A stretch of DNA of 64,000 bases from Sutcliffiella horikoshii (GTDB taxonomy: Bacteria > Bacillota > Bacilli > Bacillales > Bacillaceae_I): positions 1,054,001-1,118,000 of the forward strand of contig NZ_CP020880.1 of NCBI RefSeq assembly GCF_002157855.1, given 5' to 3'. Below, piece by piece: positions 25,227-34,992 of this stretch. The first letter of the stretch is position 1. Each line of letters starts with the position of its first letter. The notes under the pieces are model-generated. The model did no database searches, had not been told where the DNA came from, and saw only the letters and a program-made list of their open reading frames with translations. Made by a program: the position numbers and the translations under genes.

Positions 25227-26903
25227 ATGACAACAAAAAAATGGTGGAAAGAAGCAGTAGTTTATCAGATTTACCCTCGAAGCTTCAATGATTCAAATGG
25301 CGATGGGGTAGGCGATATTCAAGGAATCATTGAAAAACTTGATTACTTAAAAGAGCTAGGTGTGGATGTTGTCTGGCTTTCCCCTGTCTATAAATCTCCA
25401 AATGATGATAATGGCTATGACATAAGTGACTATCGCAACATCATGGATGAGTTCGGTACAATGGCAGATTGGGAAGAAATGCTTGCGGAGATGCATAAGA
25501 GGGGCATCAAATTGATTATGGACCTTGTGGTAAACCATAGTTCAGATGAACATGAGTGGTTTCAGGAGTCCCGAAAATCAAAGGATAACCCATATCGTGA
25601 TTATTACATCTGGAGACCAGGGAAGAATGGGACTGAGCCAAACAACTGGGAGGCTACTTTTGGCGGATCTGTTTGGGAGTATGATGAGCAGACGGATGAG
25701 TACTTCCTGCATCTTTTTTCTAAAAAGCAACCAGACTTGAATTGGGAAAACCCTAAGTTGCGTCAAGAAGTATACGATATGATGAAGTTCTGGTTGGATA
25801 AGGGTATTGACGGATTCAGAATGGATGTCATTAACTTCATATCCAAAGTGGAAGGGTTGCCAGATGGAGAAAAGGTGGAAGGCAAGAAGTATGTTTCCGG
25901 TCATCAGTATTTCATGAATGGGCCTCGTATTCATGAATTCCTTCAAGAAATGCATAAAGAAGTGTTGGAAGATTATAATGTCATGACTGTTGGAGAGATG
26001 CCAGGCGTATCACCGGAAGAAGGAAAACTTTATACAGGAGAAGAGCGTAAGGAATTAAACATGGTCTTCCAATTTGAACATATGGACCTTGATACGCAGC
26101 CTGGAAAGAATAAGTGGCACTTAAAACCTTTAGACTTGCGTGATTTAAAGAAATCTCTTGGCAAATGGCAGTCAGAGCTTGAGGATGGCGGATGGAATAG
26201 CTTATATTGGAACAACCATGATCAGCCTCGTATCGTGTCCAGATGGGGAGATGACAAGGAATACCGTGTCACTTCTGCTAAAATGTTGGCAACATGTCTG
26301 CATATGATGAAAGGAACGCCATATATTTACCAAGGGGAAGAGCTTGGGATGACTAATATCAAGTTCGACTCGATCGAGGATTACAAGGATATTGAAACGT
26401 TGAATATGTACAATGAACGGGTAGTTGGAAATGGAGAAGGTCCACAAGAAATCATGCAATCCATTTATACAAAAGGCCGTGACAATGCTAGAACTCCAGT
26501 TCAATGGGATGACTCTGAACATGCAGGCTTTACAACAGGGAACCCTTGGATCAAGGTGAATGAAAATTATCAGGAGATCAATGCAGAAAAAGCGCTTGAT
26601 GATAAGGACTCTATTTTTCATTACTACCGTAAATTAATACAACTTCGTAAGCAACATGAGGTAATTGTGTATGGTTCATTTGAAATGATGTATGAGGAAC
26701 ATGCAGAAATTTTTGCATATACTCGTACTCTAGGGGAAGAAACTCTCCTTGTTGTGACAAATTTCTCGGGAAATACTCACAAGTTCGACAGTTCTATTGA
26801 CCTAAAATATGCAGAACTACTTATTAGTAACTATGAAGTAGCCGAAAAGGAAGCAAACTCTTTTGAGTTGCGTCCTTGGGAAGCAAGAGTTTATAAAATT
26901 TGA
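25227..26903 (+). CDS. malL: Oligo-1,6-glucosidase / alpha-glucosidase (GH13)
   Basis: A 558-residue cytoplasmic enzyme. GH13 regions in order: MDLVVNHSSDEH, GFRMDVINF (nucleophile Asp), VGEMPGV (acid Glu) and WNNHDQPR (third Asp). The N-terminus KKWWKEAVVYQIYPRSFNDSNGDG is typical of the oligo-1,6-glucosidase subfamily. It hydrolyses isomaltose- and maltose-type oligosaccharides. The ATG at 25227 has GGGAGAGGA upstream; an in-frame start at 25131 lacks one. It lies alone, without transporter genes, between the disulfide pair and yhcX. Confidence 0.92.
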   Translation: MTTKKWWKEAVVYQIYPRSFNDSNGDGVGDIQGIIEKLDYLKELGVDVVWLSPVYKSPNDDNGYDISDYRNIMDEFGTMADWEEMLAEMHKRGIKLIMDLVVNHSSDEHEWFQESRKSKDNPYRDYYIWRPGKNGTEPNNWEATFGGSVWEYDEQTDEYFLHLFSKKQPDLNWENPKLRQEVYDMMKFWLDKGIDGFRMDVINFISKVEGLPDGEKVEGKKYVSGHQYFMNGPRIHEFLQEMHKEVLEDYNVMTVGEMPGVSPEEGKLYTGEERKELNMVFQFEHMDLDTQPGKNKWHLKPLDLRDLKKSLGKWQSELEDGGWNSLYWNNHDQPRIVSRWGDDKEYRVTSAKMLATCLHMMKGTPYIYQGEELGMTNIKFDSIEDYKDIETLNMYNERVVGNGEGPQEIMQSIYTKGRDNARTPVQWDDSEHAGFTTGNPWIKVNENYQEINAEKALDDKDSIFHYYRKLIQLRKQHEVIVYGSFEMMYEEHAEIFAYTRTLGEETLLVVTNFSGNTHKFDSSIDLKYAELLISNYEVAEKEANSFELRPWEARVYKI

Positions 26904-27083
26904 TAGTGTAGGGGCAGGTGCCTTGACCTACTTTTGGTGGGCAGGGTGGCTGTCCTTTATTGTTTTGTGTTTTGTTATGATAAAATTGGGGAATAAGTAA
27001 TATTGGGCAATTCTCCGTTTTCGTTTTACATTAGAAAGGGCCCGTTTTTAGTTGTTTGTACATAAGGATAGGAGATGATGGCA

Positions 27084-28619
27084 TTGTCAAAAATCGATTT
27101 ATCTAAATTTGAGAAAAAAATGATTATCAGAAACATAGAAATGAAAGACATAGATGATATTATTGCACTTCAGCACTTGTGCTTTCCAGGCATGCAGCCA
27201 TGGAAGCCGGAACATCTTGAAAGTCATTTAAATATGTTCCCAGAAGGACAGCTTTGCGCAGAATATGATGGGGAAATAATCGGTTCGTGCTCAAGTTTAT
27301 TGATTAACTTTGATGAATATGATGATCGTCATACTTGGGACGATATAACAGATGAAGGGTACATTACCAACCACAATCCAGATGGTTATAATTTATATGG
27401 CATTGAAGTAATGGTGCATCCAGGTTTCCGACGTATGAAGGTTGGGCACAGGATGTACGAAGCTCGGAAAGATCTTGCACGCAGGCTTAATTTGAAAAGT
27501 ATCATCATTGGTGGCCGTATCCCAAACTACCATAAATATGCAGAAGAGATGACTCCACGGGAGTACGTTAGACAAGTAATGCGTCATAAAATTTATGATC
27601 CTGTGCTTTCCTTCCAATTGTTGAATGAGTTTACTTTAATGCGTATTAACCCGGGTTATCTTCCAGATGATGTAGCTTCCAACAAATATGCTACTCTGAT
27701 GGAATGGAACAATGTGGAGTACATCCCGCAGACTAAGCGTCATTTCAAAACTTCTTTCCCTGTAAGGATCTGTGTGGTTCAATATATGATGAAATCGATA
27801 AGTTCCTTTGAAGAATTTGCCACTCAGGTGGAGTACTACACCGATGTCGCTTCAGATGCCGGTGCTGATTTTGCTGTGTTCCCGGAAATTTTTACAACTC
27901 AATTGATGAGCTTCCTTCATGAAAAGGTACCTAGCAAAGCGGTTCAGCGTCTAACTGAGTATACAGAACAGTATATCCAACTGTTTACAGATCTTGCGGT
28001 AAAATATAACGTGAATATCATCGGAGGTTCTCACTTCGTTGAGGAGGATGAGAAGGTATTTAACATTGCTTACCTCTTCCGACGCGATGGAACGATTGAA
28101 AAGCAGTACAAATTGCATATTACACCGAATGAGCGAAAATGGTGGGGAATAAGCCGAGGAGACAGTGTTCGTGTCTTTGATACAGATTGCGGAAAAATTG
28201 CGATACAAATCTGCTATGATATCGAATTCCCTGAGCTTGCCCGCATTGCAACAGAAAAGGGAGCAAATATCATTTTCTGTCCATTCAATACGGAAGACCG
28301 CCAAGGCTACTTGCGTGTCCGCTATTGTGCGCAGGCACGTGCGGTGGAAAACCAAATTTACACGGTTATTGCAGGAACATGCGGAAATCTTCCTCAGGTG
28401 GAGAACATGGATATCCAGTACTCCCAGTCAGCTATCTTTGCTCCTTCCGACTTTGAGTTTGCAAGGGACGGAATTGTAGGGGAGTGTAACCCGAATATTG
28501 AAATGGTAATCATCGGAGATGTAGATTTAGAGATTCTCCGACGCCAGCGCCAATCAGGAACGGTGCGTCAGTTGAAAGACCGACGCAGAGATGTTTATGA
28601 GATTAAGTATAAAAAATGA
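27084..28619 (+). CDS. yhcX: GNAT acetyltransferase fused to carbon-nitrogen hydrolase (YhcX)
   Basis: About 511 residues. The N-terminal GNAT domain (about 10-200) has VHPGFRRMKVGHRMYEARKDLARR. The C-terminal nitrilase-fold amidase (about 225-500) has the Glu-Lys-Cys triad in FAVFPEIFT, YKLHITPNERKWW and IAIQICYDIEFPE. It presumably processes an amide or acyl-amine substrate that is not known. The start is ambiguous: ATG 27075 sits right against AGGAG, and TTG 27084 is 9 bases after it and begins SKIDLSKFEKKM. I prefer the TTG. This is the left conserved flank of the sulfosugar island. Confidence 0.87.
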   Translation: MSKIDLSKFEKKMIIRNIEMKDIDDIIALQHLCFPGMQPWKPEHLESHLNMFPEGQLCAEYDGEIIGSCSSLLINFDEYDDRHTWDDITDEGYITNHNPDGYNLYGIEVMVHPGFRRMKVGHRMYEARKDLARRLNLKSIIIGGRIPNYHKYAEEMTPREYVRQVMRHKIYDPVLSFQLLNEFTLMRINPGYLPDDVASNKYATLMEWNNVEYIPQTKRHFKTSFPVRICVVQYMMKSISSFEEFATQVEYYTDVASDAGADFAVFPEIFTTQLMSFLHEKVPSKAVQRLTEYTEQYIQLFTDLAVKYNVNIIGGSHFVEEDEKVFNIAYLFRRDGTIEKQYKLHITPNERKWWGISRGDSVRVFDTDCGKIAIQICYDIEFPELARIATEKGANIIFCPFNTEDRQGYLRVRYCAQARAVENQIYTVIAGTCGNLPQVENMDIQYSQSAIFAPSDFEFARDGIVGECNPNIEMVIIGDVDLEILRRQRQSGTVRQLKDRRRDVYEIKYKK

Positions 28620-28630
28620 TGTTAGTGTGA

Positions 28631-28658
28631 AAGCGATCCTTTTTGGGATCGCTTTTTT
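28631..28658 (+). terminator. Terminator of yhcX
   Basis: Perfect stem AAGCGATCC / GGATCGCTT followed by T residues. Confidence 0.88.
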
Positions 28659-28720
28659 GAGTGTGCATTACAAGTTTTGAAGGTGAGTAGCGGGCTGTTA
28701 GTTTATGAAAGGGATGAATG

Positions 28721-28949
28721 ACGGGGGAGAGGTCGTCGTACGAGGTGAATGGGGACAATGTTTGAGGGTTTTCAGGGTAAGAGGGCGTCATACGAGGTGA
28801 ACGAGGACAACGTTTGAGGGTTTTCAGGGTAAGAGGGCGTCATACGAGGTGAACGAGGACAATGTTTGAGCGTTTTCAGGGTAGGAGGTCGTCATACGAG
28901 GTAAATGAGGACAATCTTTAAGGGTTTTCGAAGTAGGAGGTCTTCATAC
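28721..28949 (+). repeat. 52-bp tandem repeat array, four units
   Basis: Units begin at 28741, 28793, 28845 and 28897, each exactly 52 bp, with a partial unit before. Each unit has TCATACGAGGTGAA, GAGGACAATGTTTGAG and GTTTTCAGGGTA. The last unit is the most diverged. No ORF spans it. Confidence 0.9.
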
Positions 28950-28970
28950 GTTCTAGAATTAATTTCCGAC

Positions 28971-28998
28971 AAAAAAATGAACCCCTATAAGGAGTTCA
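28971..28998 (-). terminator. Terminator of the DUF4395 gene
   Basis: On the minus strand, the stem TGAACTCCTTATAGGGGTTCA is followed by seven T. Confidence 0.75.
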
Positions 28999-29022
28999 CC
29001 TCAATAATATTCATATATTTTA

Positions 29023-29439
29023 CTAGCTTGCCCGACGATATCTATACTGCTGCCACTGAAACCTGATAAAACATCCTACGCAAAAGCCCATCAAAGCCAC
29101 TCCTGACGCAACACCTACCATAATGGCGAACACATAACCAATAACAACAAATCCTGAATAAAAGCCAAAAAGCGCCAGTGCCAAGCAGGCTACGGCAATA
29201 CTTTGGTTGAATTGCAGCTGGGCAACGTCTTCTTGAAGATAAGATCCTACAGGTTTAGATAGAAATTTCTTTGCAACAATAAGAACTGGATTCCATTTAA
29301 ACAACAATCCCATCAGCCCTGCAAGCAATGGAAATGCCATTAGAAAGTATAAACCTGTAGCAAGAGAAAGAAGGACAGTCGTCAATATGAACCATTGATT
29401 AAAAGTGACCAAAGGTTTAGGTAATGTACTATTTTTCAT
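29023..29439 (-). CDS. DUF4395 membrane protein (138 aa)
   Basis: The product has four hydrophobic helices arranged as two pairs, a hydrophilic loop GSYLQEDVAQLQFNQ in the middle, and a conserved-looking GFCVGCFIRFQW near the end. This matches the DUF4395 membrane family, sometimes encoded near thiol or sulfurtransferase genes. The CxxxC-like GFCVGC pair is notable. The start is ATG 29439 (AGGTGG about 10 bases upstream) rather than TTG 29445. Function is unknown. It lies at the left edge of the sulfosugar island, on the opposite strand. Confidence 0.7.
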   Translation of the reverse strand: MKNSTLPKPLVTFNQWFILTTVLLSLATGLYFLMAFPLLAGLMGLLFKWNPVLIVAKKFLSKPVGSYLQEDVAQLQFNQSIAVACLALALFGFYSGFVVIGYVFAIMVGVASGVALMGFCVGCFIRFQWQQYRYRRAS

Positions 29440-29570
29440 ATGCAATTAATCCCACCTGTATTATCGGGTATTTGTTATTAACATCATACTCTATACCAGG
29501 AAAGAAGTGCAATGAATAAAAACTGGATATTGTTGTTATTAGAAAATTATTAAAAAATATCAAAAAACAC

Positions 29571-29621
29571 TTGCAAATTTGTATACGTTTTCTTATTATG
29601 TAGTTAAAGGTAATAACCTTT
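29571..29621 (+). promoter_or_regulatory. Promoter and GntR operator of the sulfosugar operon
   Basis: TTGCAA (29571-29576) and TATTAT (29594-29599) are separated by 17 bp. The 16-bp operator AAAGGTAATAACCTTT (29606-29621) lies over the expected transcription start. A weak cre match, TGTATACGTTTTCT (29580-29593), lies in the spacer. A half site, AAAGGTAACAA, follows at 29626. Confidence 0.7.
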
Positions 29622-29684
29622 TACAAAAGGTAACAATATTATTATCATTTTAGAAACATCCAGACATTTTAGGAGGGAATTAGA

Positions 29685-30365
29685 ATGAAATATTTTTTAG
29701 ATAGTGCAAAAATTGAAGAGATTCGTTATGCGTATAAGAACTGGGGAATTGATGGAGTTACAACAAACCCAAGACATATCATGAACAGTGGCAAGCCTTT
29801 CTTGACAGTATTGAAAGAATTAGGGGAAGAATTTAAAAACGTGGAGAATTTCCCTATCTCTGTTGAAATCAATCCACACTTAGAAGATCCTGAAGAAATG
29901 GTACGTGAAGGAAAAGAGATTGCTAGTTTATCAAGCAACTTCATCATCAAGATCCCTTGCACGGAGCCAGGCCTTATTGCTGCGAAGAGACTTGAAGAAG
30001 AAGGAATCCGTACCAACGTTACATTGGTATTCTCTCCTTCTCAAGCGTTACAACCTGCTAGAATCGGAGCGAAATTTGTTTCTCCTTTCGTTGGTTGGAA
30101 AGAAAACAGTGGAGAAGATACAGCTCCTTACATTCAAGACATTGTAGATATCTACAAAATGTACAATGCGAAAACGGAAATTATTGTTGCAGCTCTTCGC
30201 AACGGAAAACAAATTGCAGATGCAGCCAAAGCTGGTGCAGATATTGTGACATGCGGATTTGATGTATATAAAGCAAGCTTTGCACATCCATTTACAGATT
30301 ACGGACTAGGTGTTTTCCGTGATGCATGGGATAACACTGCCAAGGAATTGGAAGAAGTGAAGTAA
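29685..30365 (+). CDS. sftT: Transaldolase, probable 6-deoxy-6-sulfofructose transaldolase
   Basis: A 226-residue (beta/alpha)8 class I aldolase. Lys89 in FIIKIPCTE is the expected Schiff-base lysine. GIDGVTTNPRHI carries the family TTNP motif, and TNVTLVFSPSQALQPARIGAKFVSPFVGW follows. In the transaldolase sulfoglycolysis pathway it splits sulfofructose, giving 3-sulfolactaldehyde and passing the C3 unit to glyceraldehyde 3-phosphate to form fructose 6-phosphate. The pathway call rests on the neighbours (sulfoquinovosidase, DUF4867, aldehyde dehydrogenase). Alone it could be a fructose-6-phosphate aldolase. GGAGG precedes the ATG. Confidence 0.85.
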   Translation: MKYFLDSAKIEEIRYAYKNWGIDGVTTNPRHIMNSGKPFLTVLKELGEEFKNVENFPISVEINPHLEDPEEMVREGKEIASLSSNFIIKIPCTEPGLIAAKRLEEEGIRTNVTLVFSPSQALQPARIGAKFVSPFVGWKENSGEDTAPYIQDIVDIYKMYNAKTEIIVAALRNGKQIADAAKAGADIVTCGFDVYKASFAHPFTDYGLGVFRDAWDNTAKELEEVK

Positions 30366-30377
30366 TACTATTAGCCG

Positions 30378-30399
30378 GGCTCTCCATCAACGGAGAGCC
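30378..30399 (+). other. Intercistronic hairpin after the transaldolase gene
   Basis: GGCTCTCC / GGAGAGCC stem with a 6-base loop and no T run. It probably protects the 3' end of the sftT message and raises its level, rather than terminating. Confidence 0.5.
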
Positions 30400-30438
30400 T
30401 GCCTAATATAACACTGCTACTATATAGGAGAGTTGTAA

Positions 30439-31116
30439 ATGTCTAAGCTTGAATTGTTAAGATCACTTAATACAAATCTATCCATTTTCGATATAGATGA
30501 TGAAGAATTCTTACCTTTTGGTAGAATAGTAGAAGAATACGATTTCACAAGTTATCTTAACTATATGAATGAAACGGATATTCCAATGGAAGGCAATGTC
30601 TATATGGCATCGATTCCGGAAATGGAACAAAGAGAGCCTTCCGAATTAATCAAAGATAACTTCTATGGCGGAATGGACATTCAAGTTGGTTATTGTAATG
30701 GTGGAAACTCCACTTTAAATGGATTGGAGTATCATAAATCCAGTGAAATCAACATGGCATGTACCGATATGGTTCTCTTGCTCGGACAGGTCCAAGATAT
30801 CGTAGAGAATACTTTTAAAAGTAATAATGTAACCGGTTTCTTCGTACCGAAGGGAAAAGCGGTTGAACTTTATGCGACAACCCTTCATTTTGCTCCTTGC
30901 AAAGTGCAGGATAAAGGTTTTAAAACGATTGTTATTCTACCAAAAGGTACGAATGAACCATTAAAAGAAGGACTTGAAAGAAAGTCAAAAGAAGACCAAC
31001 TGTTATTTATGAAAAACAAGTGGCTTCTAGCACACCCGGACAGAGAGGTGCTCATGGAAAAGGGAGCACATCCAGGGATTAGTGGAGAAAATATCGAACT
31101 TTTCTATAAATTGTAA
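30439..31116 (+). CDS. DUF4867 (KduI-like cupin) protein of the sulfosugar operon
   Basis: 225 residues, soluble, beta-rich. The family block is YGGMDIQVGYCNGGNSTLNGLEYH, then SEINMACTDMVLLLG, and later YATTLHFAPC. The His and Glu residues in EYHKSSEIN and the His in TTLHFAPC could bind a metal. It is the second gene of the operon. It is a candidate for sulfoquinovose-sulfofructose isomerase or for a mutarotase-like helper. I remember DUF4867 genes in transaldolase-type sulfoquinovose clusters, but not with certainty which step they perform. GGAGAG precedes the ATG. Confidence 0.75.
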   Translation: MSKLELLRSLNTNLSIFDIDDEEFLPFGRIVEEYDFTSYLNYMNETDIPMEGNVYMASIPEMEQREPSELIKDNFYGGMDIQVGYCNGGNSTLNGLEYHKSSEINMACTDMVLLLGQVQDIVENTFKSNNVTGFFVPKGKAVELYATTLHFAPCKVQDKGFKTIVILPKGTNEPLKEGLERKSKEDQLLFMKNKWLLAHPDREVLMEKGAHPGISGENIELFYKL

Positions 31117-31154
31117 ACGCTTAAATAGTTTCTGGAATTGAAGGGGTGACAGAT

Positions 31155-32933
31155 ATGGGGATGTCTAATGTCCTTTTTACATTATTATCATGTATGTTTT
31201 TTATGGGTCTAGTAGCTTGGTTTTCTTATCTGAAAACAAGAGGAGGGGTGAACGATTCAACTGGTTACTTCTTGGCAGGTCGTGGATTAACGGGGATGTT
31301 TATCGCAGGTTCCCTGTTGCTGACAAATCTCTCTGCTGAACAATTGGTTGGTCTTAATGGGGCATCTTACGGGAAGAATATGACCAATATGGCGTGGGAA
31401 GTGACAGCCGCGTTTGCTATCACAATCATGGCTTTGTACTTGCTTCCTAAATATTTGGGAGGGGCTTTTACAACGTTACCAGAGTTTTTAAGCACCCGTT
31501 ATGATGAAGGGGTACGTCGTTACACCGTAATATTATTCATGTTAGGATATATCCTTGTAACTATACCTTCTACGCTATATTCTGGGGCTTTGGCAATATT
31601 AAAGCTTTTTGATGTGCCGGAACTTTTAGGAATTTCATACGGTCAATCTGTTTGGTTGATTATCTGGGTAGTTGGGATTATTGGAGCGATCTATGCGATT
31701 TTTGGAGGATTAAGAGCTGTCGCTGTATCGGATACGATCAATGGAGTAGGATTGCTTTTCATTGGTATGTTGATACCCATTCTTGGCTTTGTCGCTTTAG
31801 GAAACGGCAGTATGGTAGAAGGAATGAAGACCATCGCGCTTACACATCCTGAAAAATTAAATGCCATTGGCGGAAGTGATGATTCTGTACCGTTTGGAAC
31901 CATCTTTACAGGTATGATTTTTGCGAACCTCTTTTATTGGGGAACGAACCAATACGTCATTCAGCGGACGTTAGGAGCAAAAAGTTTATCAGAAGGACAA
32001 AAAGGGGTTCTATACTCTGGATTTTTCAAATTAGCCATTCCGTTATTCATGATGATACCGGGAGTCATTGCGTTTCATTTATATGGAGGAAATTTTGAAT
32101 CAGTAGATTTGGCATACCCGGCACTTGTTGCTGACTTGTTGCCAACTTATATGTCCGGCTTTTTCTTAGCGGTTTTACTTGGTGCGGTTTTCAGTTCTTT
32201 TAATTCTTTATTAAACTCAGCTGCGACGATGTTTGCACTTGATATTTATAAACCGACGATGAATCCAAATGCAACAGATGCGCAACTTATTAAGATTAGT
32301 AAAATCTTTGGTGTATTAATTGCCCTTGTATCGTTCTGTGTATCGCCGCTATTAATGGAAGCGTCTACAGGACTATGGGATTTGATTCGTCGATTTACAG
32401 GATTCTTTAACATTCCGATTATTACCATCGTAATGGTAGGGCTGCTTTCCAAACGAGTTCCAGCACTAGCTGCTAAAGTGGTAGTAATCTTCCACGTAAT
32501 TACGTATTACATGCTTGTATGGGGAACTAATCAAATGTTTGGATTCACGATCGATCTGAACTTTATTCATATTTATGCGATTCTATTCTTTGTGGAAGTT
32601 GGAATCATGTTATTAATTGGTAACGTTAAACCTCTGAAAACACCTTATGTTTACAAAAAGAATGCACAAGTGGAGCTTGCTCCTTGGAAGTACTCTTTAT
32701 TAACTACAGTTATTTTATTAACACTAGTGGTTATGACATATGTTGTCTTTTCACCTATCGGTTTAGCATATGAGACAGCGATTGTTTCACCGTATTTCTG
32801 GCCTATAATGGGTAGTGTGCTCTTGGTGTCGATCATAATGAGTTATTTATCCATGAAAGTTTGGAATAAGAAGTATGAAAACTATCTAGATAAGAAACAA
32901 GAAGAACTTATCAATAATAAAAAATCAGCGTAA
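31155..32933 (+). CDS. Sodium:solute symporter (SSS family), probable sulfosugar importer
   Basis: 592 residues with about 14 membrane helices. SSS landmarks: TGYFLAGRGLTGMFIAGSLLLTNLSAEQLVGLNG in the first helices and GAVFSSFNSLLNSAATMFALDIYKP near the middle (Na+ site Ser/Asn). Family members move sugars with Na+. Located between the transaldolase-pathway genes, it most likely imports sulfoquinovose or its glycoside. The GTG at 31146 overlaps the ribosome site, so ATG 31155 is chosen. Confidence 0.85.
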   Translation: MGMSNVLFTLLSCMFFMGLVAWFSYLKTRGGVNDSTGYFLAGRGLTGMFIAGSLLLTNLSAEQLVGLNGASYGKNMTNMAWEVTAAFAITIMALYLLPKYLGGAFTTLPEFLSTRYDEGVRRYTVILFMLGYILVTIPSTLYSGALAILKLFDVPELLGISYGQSVWLIIWVVGIIGAIYAIFGGLRAVAVSDTINGVGLLFIGMLIPILGFVALGNGSMVEGMKTIALTHPEKLNAIGGSDDSVPFGTIFTGMIFANLFYWGTNQYVIQRTLGAKSLSEGQKGVLYSGFFKLAIPLFMMIPGVIAFHLYGGNFESVDLAYPALVADLLPTYMSGFFLAVLLGAVFSSFNSLLNSAATMFALDIYKPTMNPNATDAQLIKISKIFGVLIALVSFCVSPLLMEASTGLWDLIRRFTGFFNIPIITIVMVGLLSKRVPALAAKVVVIFHVITYYMLVWGTNQMFGFTIDLNFIHIYAILFFVEVGIMLLIGNVKPLKTPYVYKKNAQVELAPWKYSLLTTVILLTLVVMTYVVFSPIGLAYETAIVSPYFWPIMGSVLLVSIIMSYLSMKVWNKKYENYLDKKQEELINNKKSA

Positions 32934-32945
32934 GGGGGATATCCC

Positions 32946-34985
32946 ATGGCAGTTTTCACAGAAAATGAAATGATGCAAGTAGTGACCGAGAATAATAGTT
33001 TTACTGTGACGTGGAAAGGGGAGGAGATTCTTCATCACTCTCCTGACGCTCCCTTCCTCTTTGTAGGTAAAGGACAAGAGAACGTTAAGATGTTTCGTGG
33101 CAATTTTGACATTAAAGACTATGTGACGGAGCGTCTAGCTCTTCCATTTATCCAAGTAAGGAACGAAAGCGATTCTATTAAAATAGATTTTGCAAGTTAC
33201 CCGAATGGACCTTCTGTTGTAACCGTTCAGTTGGTGCAAAAAGAAAATGAAGTAAAACTCGTTTTTGTCAAAGCAACGGAGAATATCAATCGCTTCTGGC
33301 TCCGTCTGAAGGCAAATAAAGAGGAGAATGTGTACGGCTGTGGAGAACAGCTGACTCACTTTAATATGAGAGGAAAGAACTTCCCTCTTTGGACTTCAGA
33401 ACCAGGTGTTGGCAGAAATAAAAGTACCTATGTAACGTGGCAATCAGATGTTACCGGGATGGCCGGCGGAGATTATTATCATACAAATTATCCTCAACCT
33501 ACTTTTGTATCAAGCAGAAAATATTATTGCCATGTGGAAACGACAGCATATGCTGATTTTGATTTCAGAAATGATTCTTTTCATGAGCTTCAAATTTGGG
33601 AAATGCCAAAAGAGGTCGTGCTTGAAGGCGCAAATGACTTTTTGGGGTTGCTCGAAAAAATCACCGATCGATTCGGTCGTCAGCCAGAATTACCAGAGTG
33701 GACTTATAACGGAATCTGGTTGGGGATACAGGGTGGTACGGAGGTAGTCGAAGAAAAACTTGAGAAGGCTCTTGCAAAAGGCGTTAAAGTTGGCGGAGTT
33801 TGGTGTCAGGATTGGCAAGGTATCCGTATGACTTCCTTTGGAAAGCGTCTTATGTGGAATTGGCAATGGAATCCCGAAGTGTATCCAAATCTGGACACTA
33901 AGATTCACGAATGGAAAGAAAAAGGAATACGTTTCTTAGGATACATCAATCCTTATGTGGCAGTGGAAGGGAATTTATTTGCAACAGCCAAAGAAAGAGG
34001 ATATTTGGCACTGAATGAGGAGAATGAAGTTTATCTAGTAGACTTTGGCGAGTTCTATTGCGGAGTGGTTGACTTTACTAATCCTGAAGCAACGGAATGG
34101 TATAAAACGGTCATTCAAGATAATCTGATTGGCTTTGGCTTAGACGGATGGATGGCTGACTTTGGCGAGTATCTTCCTACAGATGTGAAGCTGCACAGTG
34201 GAGAAGATCCAATGGAAATGCATAATGCATGGCCGACCATGTGGGCAAAAGTCAATTATGAAGCAGTTGAAGAATCAGGAAAATTAGGGGAAGTTGTCTA
34301 CTTCATGAGAGCAGGCTATACAGGTATACAAAAATACAATACATTACTATGGGGCGGTGACCAGAGTGTGGACTTCACTCTGGATGATGGTTTAGCATCC
34401 GTCATTCCTGCAGCACTTTCCGCAGGGATGCTTGGAAACGGATTGCATCATAGTGATATCGGCGGATACACCAGCTTGTTTGGCAACAAGCGAAACGAAG
34501 AGCTGTTGTTGCGTTGGACTGAACTTGGCGCTTTCACACCTGTTATGCGTTCCCATGAAGGAAATAGACCTTACGACTGCTTCCAGTTTGACGACACAGA
34601 ACGTTCTCTAGACCAGTTAGCAAAGATGACGACCGTTTATACAACATTGGCATCGTATACAAAGAGTTTGGTGAAACAAAATGCAGAAAAAGGTACACCT
34701 GTACAACGACCGCTTTTCATGCATTATGAAAATGATGAAGCAACTTATGACATACAATATCAATATTTATATGGGAAAGACCTCCTTGTAGCCCCTGTCT
34801 ATGATGAAGGAGTTACAACTTGGGACGTATACCTACCTGAAGATGAATGGATACATGTTTGGAGTGGAAAAGAATATGCAGGCGGGAATATTACTGTGGA
34901 AGCACCAATCGGTGAACCACCTGTTTTCTACCGCAAAGACTCTGAGTGGGCAGATCTATTTGGAAAATTAAAAGAAATAAAGTAA
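32946..34985 (+). CDS. sftG: Sulfoquinovosidase (GH31, YihQ type)
   Basis: A 679-residue GH31 alpha-glycosidase that releases sulfoquinovose from its glycerol or other glycosides. GWMADFGEYLP carries Asp405 (nucleophile); WGGDQSVDF carries Asp472 (acid/base). FGKRLMWNW supplies Arg301 and Trp304; HHSDIGGYTS supplies Tyr508. From memory these are the catalytic and sulfonate-binding residues of E. coli YihQ, at identical numbers. This separates it from ordinary alpha-glucosidases. No signal peptide, so it acts in the cytoplasm after import. It is 12 bp after the symporter gene, in the same operon. Confidence 0.93.
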   Translation: MAVFTENEMMQVVTENNSFTVTWKGEEILHHSPDAPFLFVGKGQENVKMFRGNFDIKDYVTERLALPFIQVRNESDSIKIDFASYPNGPSVVTVQLVQKENEVKLVFVKATENINRFWLRLKANKEENVYGCGEQLTHFNMRGKNFPLWTSEPGVGRNKSTYVTWQSDVTGMAGGDYYHTNYPQPTFVSSRKYYCHVETTAYADFDFRNDSFHELQIWEMPKEVVLEGANDFLGLLEKITDRFGRQPELPEWTYNGIWLGIQGGTEVVEEKLEKALAKGVKVGGVWCQDWQGIRMTSFGKRLMWNWQWNPEVYPNLDTKIHEWKEKGIRFLGYINPYVAVEGNLFATAKERGYLALNEENEVYLVDFGEFYCGVVDFTNPEATEWYKTVIQDNLIGFGLDGWMADFGEYLPTDVKLHSGEDPMEMHNAWPTMWAKVNYEAVEESGKLGEVVYFMRAGYTGIQKYNTLLWGGDQSVDFTLDDGLASVIPAALSAGMLGNGLHHSDIGGYTSLFGNKRNEELLLRWTELGAFTPVMRSHEGNRPYDCFQFDDTERSLDQLAKMTTVYTTLASYTKSLVKQNAEKGTPVQRPLFMHYENDEATYDIQYQYLYGKDLLVAPVYDEGVTTWDVYLPEDEWIHVWSGKEYAGGNITVEAPIGEPPVFYRKDSEWADLFGKLKEIK

Positions 34986-34992
34986 TAGAATT

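Noticed and set aside
26904-27083. Terminator or small gene between malL and yhcX
   Set aside because: Only a weak GTAGG / CCTAC pairing is seen. No ORF with a ribosome site and no good T run.
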